DNA of 64,000 nt from contig OZ020516.1 of NCBI GenBank assembly GCA_963971425.1, forward strand, positions 34,770,199 through 34,834,198. The letters are read 5' to 3'. Shown piece after piece: positions 45,067 through 54,782 of the stretch. This DNA comes from Bryoerythrophyllum caledonicum. Its lineage: Eukaryota; Streptophyta; Bryopsida; Pottiales; Pottiaceae. The notes under the pieces were generated by a model that did not search any database, was not told the origin of the DNA, and worked only from the letters and a program-made list of their open reading frames with translations. Both the position numbers and the translations under genes were made by a program. Numbering within the stretch: the stretch's first letter is position 1; every line of letters starts with the position of its first letter.

Positions 45067-45689
45067 GATATGGAATAAATTTTTTGTGTACATCTTTTGG
45101 CTTTGAAATTTATCCCACATGTTACCAGCGTAGAGATGATCTTGTGCCAAAAATTTCACTACGTATCAACAAAAATTCAATCCTAAGGAGGGCGTCAAAG
45201 TTGGAAGTAGTAAAATGGTTTTCCCCTTTGTTTCTCAAAACTACACATGTTGGTAGATTTGGAATATTATTTTTTGTATGGGTCTTTTGGACTTGAAATT
45301 TTCCACACACGCAAACAACATAAAAATGTTTTTGCTCCAAAAATTTCATGGGCAAAAAAAATTTCCTCAATTCTTGGGAGGGTGTCAAAGTTGGTAGCTG
45401 TGACACTTTTCTCACAGCTATCCCATGTTGGTAGATCTTGCATAAGTTTTTTTGTATAAGTCTCCTGGACTTGAAATTTGGTATGCATGTTTTCAACATA
45501 AAGATGATGCTGTCCCCAAATTTTCATGGTAAAATAACAATTTCTCAGCTTTGAGGAGGGTGTCAAAGTTGGCAACAGTGTAGGACACTATCCCTGGAAC
45601 TACTAAACGGCCAATTTGAATGTCACCCTATTGTACATAAAGCATACAATGTAGCAAGTCAAAGGAGGCAAGTTGTAGTCCTAGATTTT

Positions 45690-48600
45690 GTTGACACATC
45701 GTATTGTTGATGGTGCGGCTCGCAGTTTTCAACATGTATTGTACCAAAATGAATATCTAATTCTGCACTTGTCGCGACTTGCATTGCCTGGAGGAAAGCA
45801 TTATTAGAAGGGGCTCAACAATATATTGTCAACCTACTATTCACTATGTGTTGTGATCAAAGAATTAATTTGAGCTTCTAAATCTAAAGACGCCTCCTTA
45901 GCTGTTGTAAGGCTTGCTGGAAAAGACACACAAGAAGCAAAAAGTTTTTTGAGAATTCATCCAACCTTACGAAATTGCTTTGGCATTGACATTTTTAAGA
46001 GCCAGTATTAATCAACGTTTAGACTGAGGTCGAAACTACACCTTTCAAATCCAAGGCGCATTGTATCATAAAATGGACACCCTTTTGCCAACAAAAGAGA
46101 AGAATCAAAAGTTTTTGTAGCTATATATTGCAGATAAGCACATTGCTATGAAAGGACAAACTGAGGTTTTTGAAAGTTTGCATTGCAATATAATGGAGTC
46201 AATTCAAAACATGTTATCAACACAAAATCTTTACACACAACTTTTGGGAGTATTGGTCAACTTTGAAAAGAATAATTTGTATTGGATCTAAAACTCCGTC
46301 TATTGGCTATGGAATTTCAAGATTGATGAGGGTTCAACGTTCCTACAACAGACAAGGTTGGCGCTACCATGATTGGCAACGACTATGATGGCAGCATGTT
46401 AGACTCGAATATTGTTGTCAAGAGGGTCAATAGGCCTCTTGAATAGATCTTAGTTTTGCATTATGCATATTTATCATTGCGTTGTGTGCTTCTTTTTTCA
46501 TATGGACATCAAATATGGTCTCCAAACATGACATTGAGAGGCTTTGAATTCAAAGGCTCGAAGTTTGCGAAAGTGGATCCATATATTTTTGGAGGCAAAG
46601 GCGGATCAAAGAGAATGAAGCACGTGCATTTTTACGCGTATATGCTTCACTTGCATAATTGCAACAACCTTATATTCTATGTTGGTCACTTGTTACAATA
46701 GTACATGGTGGATCCATGAGCGTACATTGAACATAGCAGGTTGAAGTACATATTGGATAATAAAAAGGACTTGCAAAGCAAAATTTAAAGCAGAGTGACA
46801 GATGCCATGAATGTTGGCAACCATGATCCGGCACAAATCAACAAGAGGTTCATCTTCTCGTCATTCTTTTTGGAAGCATGCGTCAAATGAATTGGCGCTA
46901 TCAAGATGCCATATCCATTGTCCCTATGTTCGGACAACAAGACATATTTGTATCTTTCACGTCTAACCCAAAATGATATGTGATACAACAAAATAAAACT
47001 CGGATAGAGAGCACAAAATTGGCCGGATTTGGTTGTGCGTGTATCCAACTTGAGATTCGAATAGCTAATAGCAATTTTCAAGGACCACAAAGTATTTTAC
47101 AAGGTGTTGGGATACAATTTGAGTGATTAAATTTTAGAAGAAAGGTGTAGTGCAAACGCACGTCAAATTTATTCTATAAGAGCAATTAAAATTGACGGCT
47201 ACAAATGGAACAAACTCAAAACTAAATGCTAAACTTCCAAATTCAATCACTTATTCCAAGGCTTATCGGATAGTGACACGTTGTTTGGTGCGCAGATCAT
47301 GCAGTGTGGAAAATTTAATTCATTCTTACAAGGAGGACGGTAGATGTACCAAGCAATACCCTCCAAACATCACAGAAGCAACATGCGCAGACAAAAATTG
47401 ATATCCCGGTACAAAATGTACAAAATAAGAGATAACGAGAGCTTCTTTGTTAACAAAAAAAGTCACAATGTTGACAACAAAAATCATCATGTTGACGACT
47501 AAAGCCATCATGTTGACAACCACTAGATTGTATTGCACAACCTGTATTTAGTGTCTAAGTATAACATGCACATTAACATCAATGTAAGCTTTTGTATCCT
47601 TGTGCATCGTTGAACATTATTGTTTGAAGACTAGGTATAAAATTTTCATTTTTTCCAACTGAGATGTTCGTCAATCACCACTGTGAAATACTTGTTTGAA
47701 TACGTACACAATGGTCATGATCATGCATCTAGGGTTCTTAAAAATACTAATGAGATTCATTAGTACATCAATTCTTCCTATGTACTTGCATCTAAAGCAA
47801 TATACAAACTATATGGATTTGTAACGCATGATGGCTCTCTAACAATTCAACGTTTGCATGTCCATCTATCTAATGAGTAGGGTGTGGCGTTTCATATAGA
47901 CAAGAATATGACAGATTTTCAACACGGATCAATCAAAGAAGACAACTCTGATGGAATGATTTAAGACAAATCAAAAAACTCCGCTAGCGAAGGACACATC
48001 TATCATAGATATCCCTTCTTACTTCACATGTCATCCATTGAAAAAATGAACAATCTATAAGAAGGGATTTGCAACAGGGCATTTCCACTTGTCGGTCCAT
48101 TGGCAAATGGGAGATACTTCTTCTAAACACTTTTGATGGTAGATACTTCCTCTAAACACTTTTGATGGGAGATACTTCCTCTAAACACTTTTGATGGCAG
48201 ATACTTCTTCTAAACACTTTCTAAGACCTTCAAGCATGCCTGCGTTGCACGTGGACTTTACATAAACGATGAGTCAGAACAATGCTTCCATAAAACATGC
48301 GATGATGCAATTAGGAACTCAACTCCGCTCTATTGATTTTTATAATCATCATGACATATGGACCAACAACAAATCCACGACAACTATGGGAGCAATCTTG
48401 TGATAGTTTATTAGAGATCTCTGGGCATTTATTACATCAAGATGGAAGATGAGCACATTTATTGTTTTCCACTAAACTTGATTGCTCAACTCTTTGCAAC
48501 ATTTAACAAGCTCCTAGAAAATTTCAACTTGCCGCAACAAATACTTTCAATGGAAGAATTGCAAGCATATTGACTTACTATGGTATAGCTCGAGAGCAAT

Positions 48601-49680
48601 ATCACAAAATTTCAAAAGAGGTTTTGTGCAATAGATTGGAATTTTAAATGACGAGCAACGTAACATTTACAAAAAGATCATGCAAACTAGTGTTTTTTAC
48701 TTCTCCAACTATATCTACTTTGTTGATAAACTGAGTGGTATTGGATAGACATATTTGGAGAATTTCATCTTGAAGTGTGCATGGGAAAAATCAGATTGTG
48801 CTGGATGTTGCTTCTCCAAAATTGCCGCATTGCTACACAAAGTCAAGACCGCTCACTCATGATTTAAAATTCCGATTGAGTTGGACTTGACTTTTGTGTA
48901 CATCATCCGCAAGTGATTCGACAAAGTAATACAACGCACAAAGCTCATTCTTTAGGCCAAGGCGCCAATGGTCAATAAGCTTGCTTTCGAAGTTGTCAAC
49001 CGTACGCTTCGCAACATATCCATGCAAAACGTGCACTTTGCAGGAATCACTTTTGTAATGTGCAACAAGTTCAAGCATGTTTCCCCTAATGTTCCAAAGG
49101 ACCTATAGCCATATGTTGTTGCAACATTAATAGAAGATTCTTACCCATGGGGCCACATTGAATTTTGGACCTTACGTCAAAATAGGTGTGTTGTTGCCGC
49201 CTTTACAACGCTTGGTGACTTGGAGAATCAGACAATTGAAGATTGACTTCTGGCACTTAGAGTAGGAAAGTTGGACATTGTTGAGGAAGATCATATTTGT
49301 TGTTCACCAAACAAGTCTTATATTGACAATCTATGGAAGACATGATTGATGCAATTTACCTCAAAATTGCAACTTAGCATGACGGAAGGGACTTTTTTAA
49401 CATTCGTGCTATTATTGCAGCATGCAACGATGACGTAACAAAAATCAACGTTGTTGTGCTTGACATGGTGCCTGAGGCAACTCAAACTTTTTTGGCGCTA
49501 ATTGGATGGAAAATGAAGATGGCGTCAAAGTGATTTCAAACGAATTTTTGAATATGTTGAAAGTTAGCAAGTGGCCAACTCATAAGCTTATGCTCAAATT
49601 TCGTATCCTTGGAACTCTTCTCCATAATTTGGATACATCAAACATTTTTTAGGCTCCATGAAGCTTTAATGTGTTTGTTT
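45690..49680 (+). pseudogene. Helitron Rep/PIF1-helicase relic
   Basis: Frame-shifted plus-strand text follows the order of plant Helitron proteins. It has the N-terminal CxxC region with FTMCCDQ (45.7-45.85 kb), GALYHKMG-like text, LLFSYGHQIWSPNM (46.5), then HDPAQINKRFIFSSFF (46.83) and FGQQDIFVSFTSNPKW (46.93). Next are YRIVTRCLVR (47.27), HNLYLVSKYNMHINI (47.54), YLFEYVHNGHDHASRVLKNT (47.7), helicase Walker A YFVDKLSGIG-stop-TYL (48.73), FKIPIELDLTFV (48.88), FAGITFVMCNKF (49.04) and GHIEFWTLRQNR (49.16). The HUH motif (usually PHAH) reads VQTH near 47150. Dozens of stops make it dead. Helitron ends (TC..., CTRR hairpin) were not found. It begins 55 bp from the Tc1-like element. Confidence 0.85.
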
Positions 49681-51239
49681 AACATTGGGATTTTGTACTA
49701 TGTAATTCAAATGATATTCTTTGAAATTTGCCAATAACAATCTTAATTATCTTAAAAAGTGGTCATGTTTTAAGAGCTTCTGTCATTTTTAATAGACTAT
49801 TGACGATATTATAAACAATTTTATGATTTTTATTTCTAAAATGCCACTACGATTTAGTGGAAAGATGAAACAAGCATGGCTCAAAATCAGTTCAAGAGAA
49901 TATCTTTTATTAAAGAAGAAAAGTCAAATTCACAAAAATATAGTCAAAATTCAAATACATCAACTACATAACGCCTTTTCACATAATTGAGTAATAAGAT
50001 GATCTCATCATCAATTTTTTTGCATGTAAATTGTCCTTACAATGGTTGACCGACAAATTAAAATTACTAGAGCTATTAATTAAATATTATTTGGAAAGCC
50101 CACCTTCAATAAATATGACAATTCAACCCTGACTATATTCACAATAGCTGACTGCTATATTATAAATTTTGAAATGAATCCCATTGTTATTGCCTACAAT
50201 GATAGTGGCTATCAAAAGTAATTCTTCATATCTCTTACACATGTCTTTGTCAAAAACTACTATGTAAAAATATACTATATAATAGTCTGTCTATAAACAT
50301 CACATTGCATCTAGTGTTTTCATTCCATTTTCCATAATTGTTATTTTATCCATGCTCACAGACACAAGCGTACCATTTGAGGATTTTGGCAATGGCTATA
50401 CAAGGGCTGCAACAACGATGCCATCGCATCGCAACAAGTAATTTGCATCAACGATGCACAACAAGTACCATACCCAATGGTCGCTATCAACACCTCTATG
50501 TCGAAAGAATCATTTTTCTCTGACCCAATGATTCGGACACGAAGGGTATCAGCTAAGTAATAAATGGGTATCACCTACGCATTCTACGGGTATCACCTAG
50601 ACAAAAAATCCAAAATTTCAGACAACTCTCCAGTTTGAAATAATTATGTACAAAAGTGACCACGGCGTAGGGTAATTTGCAACAACAATTGCACTTCGCT
50701 AGATTTACTTTCGTTTTGATTTTTCACACTTAACTAATTTGAATCTTTTAAGATGTCCTTCTCATTTGAGCCACTTGGTCCTCCAAGCTCCATAGAAACA
50801 GTGTGCACGACGCTTGATTTGTGGCAGAATCAGTGCAAGAGTGAAAAGTCAACTGCCTGATTTACAACGTCACTGACCAAAAAAAAAAGGATCATTCCAA
50901 ATAAAAAGTTATCCCGTATCAGAACCAGTTGTACGAGATCGTCAAAAAGTAAGTACCAAGAGTAAAAAGTATCCACTGTCCCGATTCTGAGTTACCAAGT
51001 GTAAAGTGGCGGAGATGAGCTGGACACGCGAGAGCGAACAAAGGCCGTATTCTTGAGATGCGCACACGATCGCGAAGCGCCACGCTGGGAACGCGCGCTC
51101 TGAGCGCTCCCCCACCAGGGGAACAAGATCCCAGTGCTCGAGTCCACGCTCCCGTGCACCCAAGCGGCGGCGCTCCCAATCGGGGAGCGTGTCGCGGGCC
51201 GCCTAAGTCAAACCGGGCTCGGCGCGCGGGCGGGCCGGG
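49681..51239. other. No gene seen; GC-rich next to assembly gap
   Basis: AT-rich to about 50.9 kb. From 51.0 kb GC rises sharply up to the run of Ns. No coding frame is supported. Confidence 0.4.
50545..50705 (+). repeat. Dispersed GGTATCACC repeat (copy 2)
   Basis: It contains AATGGGTATCACCTACGCAT and ACGGGTATCACCTAGACAAA, then CAGTTTGAAATAATTATGTA followed by CAAAAGTGACCAC. It matches the minus strand of 37395-37640. Confidence 0.65.
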
Positions 51240-51439
51240 NNNNNNNNNNNNNNNNNNNNNNNNNNNNNNNNNNNNNNNNNNNNNNNNNNNNNNNNNNNNN
51301 NNNNNNNNNNNNNNNNNNNNNNNNNNNNNNNNNNNNNNNNNNNNNNNNNNNNNNNNNNNNNNNNNNNNNNNNNNNNNNNNNNNNNNNNNNNNNNNNNNNN
51401 NNNNNNNNNNNNNNNNNNNNNNNNNNNNNNNNNNNNNNN
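51240..51439. other. Assembly gap (200 N)
   Basis: Exactly 200 Ns inside a GC-rich island 340 bp upstream of the first MADS-box start codon. The round length suggests a scaffolding placeholder, so the true size is unknown. Confidence 0.95.
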
Positions 51440-51777
51440 TGCCGCACGGCGCGCAAAGGCCCCGCCCAGCCTGGCTCCCTAGCACCATACCGACGCCTCT
51501 TGAGGGGGCGGCGGGCCCCACGCCATTGGCGGTCCACGTCGCGGGCCGCTTGTCTCACTCGCGTCGCGCGTCCTCCTTTTCCCCGGCGCCGCAGCTCGTC
51601 GCTCCTTCATTCTCACGCCGTGCGCCTGCCTCGGGTTCTCCGATTCTTCTCATGTCCTAGATTCCCCCCTCCCGACTGATCAGTTGCGCCGGGGAGAATG
51701 AGGGGATTGTGAGTGCCTGTGAGCTTGGACGACTTGTGGGCGGGAGGCGAGTACCGTGTGTTGGAAGGGCGGCGAAA

Positions 51778-53956
51778 ATGGGAAGGGTGAAGCTGGAGAT
51801 CAAGAAGATTGAGAATCCGACTAACCGGCAAGTGACGTACTCCAAGAGGCGAAATGGCCTCATTAAGAAGGCGTACGAGCTGTCTGTGCTTTGCGATATC
51901 GACATCGCGTTGATCATGTTCTCGCCTTCGGGGAAACTCACGCAATACAGTAATTGCAGGTGCGGGGCTTCTCGATCCTTGAGGTTTTCTGTAGTAGGGA
52001 GGAGGCGGGTTGTTTGCTGTGTGCATGCGCGCAAGAGTCTTACTCGGGGAAGCCAATGTGCGATTAAGTGCTTTGGTGTTCTGCTCTCTGGTCCTTCCAG
52101 TGGAAAGACGGAGTGATACTTTTAATGCATCACTAACGAGAACGTTGTTATCTGCTTGCGGCTTGATAAGTGCAGTTTTGTTAGACCCTCAATGTCTTAC
52201 AAGCTCAATCGTTTCACGGCCGTCGCATTGATCATATTTTCTTTCTTTTCGGAAATCGGAACGGTGTTGTGTTGAAGGTTTGATCTTGGTTGCAGCTCCG
52301 TTTGTTTAGTGTTCTGAGACGTGTTCGGTCCTTGCAATGCAGTATTGAAGATGTCATCAGTCGATTCGCGAATTTGCCGATGCATGAGCGGAATAAAAGG
52401 TATGCTCGCCGGCTGGTTTCATTGAGCTGCATTTCTGTGTTTGAAAACTCACCAGAGTTGTTAAGGCTTGGTGTGCGGACGAGTGGAGTCTGAGTACTTC
52501 CTTGTATCCTTTGGCAGTTTTGAAGATATGCTCACGCGGTTCGCTAATTTCCACATGATCCATGATCGGAACAAGTACAACAGGTACACCTCGCCAAGGG
52601 TTCCTTGTTTGTTTCGTTGATCGCTTCGCGCAGAGAGTTTGCTCACCGCATTGGTGTCTTTCTACTCTTGCGCGACTGGACAGTTTCTGACCAGGTGCTG
52701 TGTTTGAATGCTTGCATTTCCGTATCGCGCTCGTATTGGCATCGTGCAGAAAGATCGAGAACTTGGAGGTAAGCGCTAAGGAGTAACACCACTTACATAG
52801 GCTTGTCGACGAAACATAATAGTCTGTGCTTTGGTTCGCGCTAAATCCCAGACATAATTCCTTACGTCCGCAAATCTTTTTTTAATTGCAGTATCTTCAT
52901 AAAGCATTGAAAAAGATCTCTGGAGAGAAGGACCTCGCATCAAATCAGCAAATGCTCACTGGAAGGTCAGGACTTCCTCTAACACAGTGCTTGGTGTTTT
53001 CGAAGTACCAATGTATTACATATTTGAACGTCGTGAGAGGATTAAGTTGCAGTTGTTCAGGTCTGTTGAACCTGCCCTGCTTTCTTGCTGCTTGTGCTTC
53101 TCAAAGAGATTTGGTTGAGCTGTATCTAGTTCCAACTGGAATTCACTGTTCTCACATCCTATGGCTTGTGTTTTGTTGTGCTCTGCGCTACAACAGCAAG
53201 AGCTACGAAGTCGGGGTGAGTTTTTCGTTTCTCTGCGCAGTGTCTTCATTGTTTCTTCAGAATTGCACATTTTGATACTGGTGGCTGTAAATCAACGTCT
53301 GCATATAATTGTTCAAGGGAATCATAGCATTCGGTTACGACTCCATTGTCTAAGACTTGCATACTAAACTCGTGTATGTTTTTCTTAAGCAGCTATTGCA
53401 AGATGAGTTGAAGAAATCACAACAAGAAAAAGAGCTTGTGCAACAACGAGCCAGGCTATATCTGGCTGATGAACAACTTCTGCAAAGTGTAACCTCCGTA
53501 CAACAATTGGCAAACATGGAAACAGAATTAGAACAAGCACTTGAACGAGTGCGCGCAAGGAAGGTACGTAATGCGTTTTTTTTGAAAGCAATGCCGTTCC
53601 GCGAGTCTCACTACTTTGCATCTCCCTTGTAGCCTGAACATTTTCTAAATCTGGTTAGTTCTTGCAGAGTTACGTGAGCAGCGCATATCAGGCCGCCAGC
53701 GCAATGCAGAGACAACAACACGAATTCTTGGGAAACAGCTATCAACAGGTGATTACCCAATTATCATTATCACACGTTTTCTTTCAATCAGTTATTATTT
53801 CAAACCACTCCTAACTGCAGATAGATGCGTTGGTGAGGGAAGATGTAACTTAACGACCATACGCACGAAACTTAGTCGAATTTGACAGACGTTCTACGTG
53901 ATTACATAGTGTGCTGATGTTTAGTTGCTTGCTCTCTTTCTCAGATCATGGCCATG

Positions 53957-53996
<40 letters not shown>

Positions 53997-54782
53997 TTCA
54001 ACAACAGCAGCAGCAACATTATCAACAACAGGAAACTGGAATGGCAGGGACACATTCATCATTCTTGCAGTGGTCTATGCCAGAGCGCGGGGAGGCGACT
54101 CTTCAAGATTTCATGGAGCAACAGACGAATTCTGCCTCTGCTATGATACCCACACCGTTGGCCAGGTACTGACATGATTGTCCAATAGCTGGTACTTGCG
54201 ACTGTATATACAAATGTTTTGCAGTACCGATTTCACTCTGATTTAGAGAAGTTGATCTATTGCAATTTGGTTTGTATGGTAGCAGCCGAGAAGTGGCCAG
54301 CAGCGGCGAAACAAATCCCACTGGTTTCTTTGGATCGGCATCTCAATCAAATCTGCAGTCACTGGGACATATTAATATCTTGGGGAGCAGTCGCGGCATG
54401 AATACACACGATATGGCTATGGATCAGCCTCCAGCACAGTACGACGATCAAAAGAAAGCTAAACTTGAAGTGAACATCCCATACGGCCAGTCAACAAGCA
54501 ATGGGCCAGCTACCGAAACAGCAACAGAATCATACACAAATCAATCTGAACATGGAAGCGCCACTGCTTCGAATTGGCACCAGGCACACCATCATGCCCA
54601 GGCGTATACAAGTGCCCAGTATCCATCTCAATACTTCACTCAGGTATTCTAGGACCCGCGCACTGTTCATATGTTTTCATCTGAACATATCGTATCATTT
54701 TTCACATCTGAATGTTGATCAAGACATTTGCCCGTTGCTCAAATTCTTTTGTCATGTGCAGAGCGCCGATACATGGAAGTAG
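51778..54782 (+). CDS. MIKC*-type MADS-box transcription factor (tandem copy 1)
   Basis: A DNA-binding dimeric transcription factor; in bryophytes and seed plants MIKC* members act mainly in the gametophyte. Exons: 51778-51959, 52343-52399, 52518-52583, 52750-52768, 52892-52965, 53197-53215, 53393-53563, 53668-53748, 53945-54165, 54286-54643 and 54762-54782. All are GT-AG and in phase, giving 422 aa. The MADS domain (1-60) opens [18 protein letters not shown] and contains [18 protein letters not shown]. The I region is built from several small exons, a MIKC* trait, including two related modules ([20 protein letters not shown] and [19 protein letters not shown]). The K-like coiled coil is [20 protein letters not shown] and beyond. 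The C-terminus has an 11-Gln run and LQDFMEQQ. I prefer splicing of the last 7-codon exon (SADTWK) because copy 2 also ends in WK; otherwise the stop is at 54650-54652. Confidence 0.94.
53960..53992 (+). repeat. (CAG)11 coding trinucleotide repeat
   Basis: Eleven uninterrupted CAG codons in exon 9 of the first MADS gene, encoding Gln11. Copy 2 has an interrupted [12 protein letters not shown] tract at the same place. Confidence 0.95.

Larger units (their letters stand above)
41658..45633 (+). mobile_element. Tc1-like (DD34E) transposon with long terminal inverted repeats
   Basis: The left end CAATAGGGTGACATTCAAAT (41658) is the exact reverse complement of the right end at 45633, and TA flanks each end (41656-41657, 45634-45635), the Tc1/mariner target duplication. 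The inverted arms are long: about 400 bp on the left (to about 42060) and 570 bp on the right (from about 45060). They are made of roughly 180-190-bp repeat units, two on the left and three on the right. The interior carries a Tc1-type transposase. Without the nested CACTA insertion (42432-43802) the element is about 2.6 kb. Confidence 0.9.

Noticed and set aside
45036..45575. ORFs of 70-125 codons on both strands after the Tc1-like transposase
   Set aside because: They are translations of the terminal repeat units, which are equally open in several frames.
48100..48220. Three tandem GGGAGATACTTCCTCTAAACA-type repeats that could suggest a CRISPR-like array
   Set aside because: Only a short direct repeat (about 35 bp, three to four units) inside the Helitron relic, with no distinct spacers and in a eukaryote.
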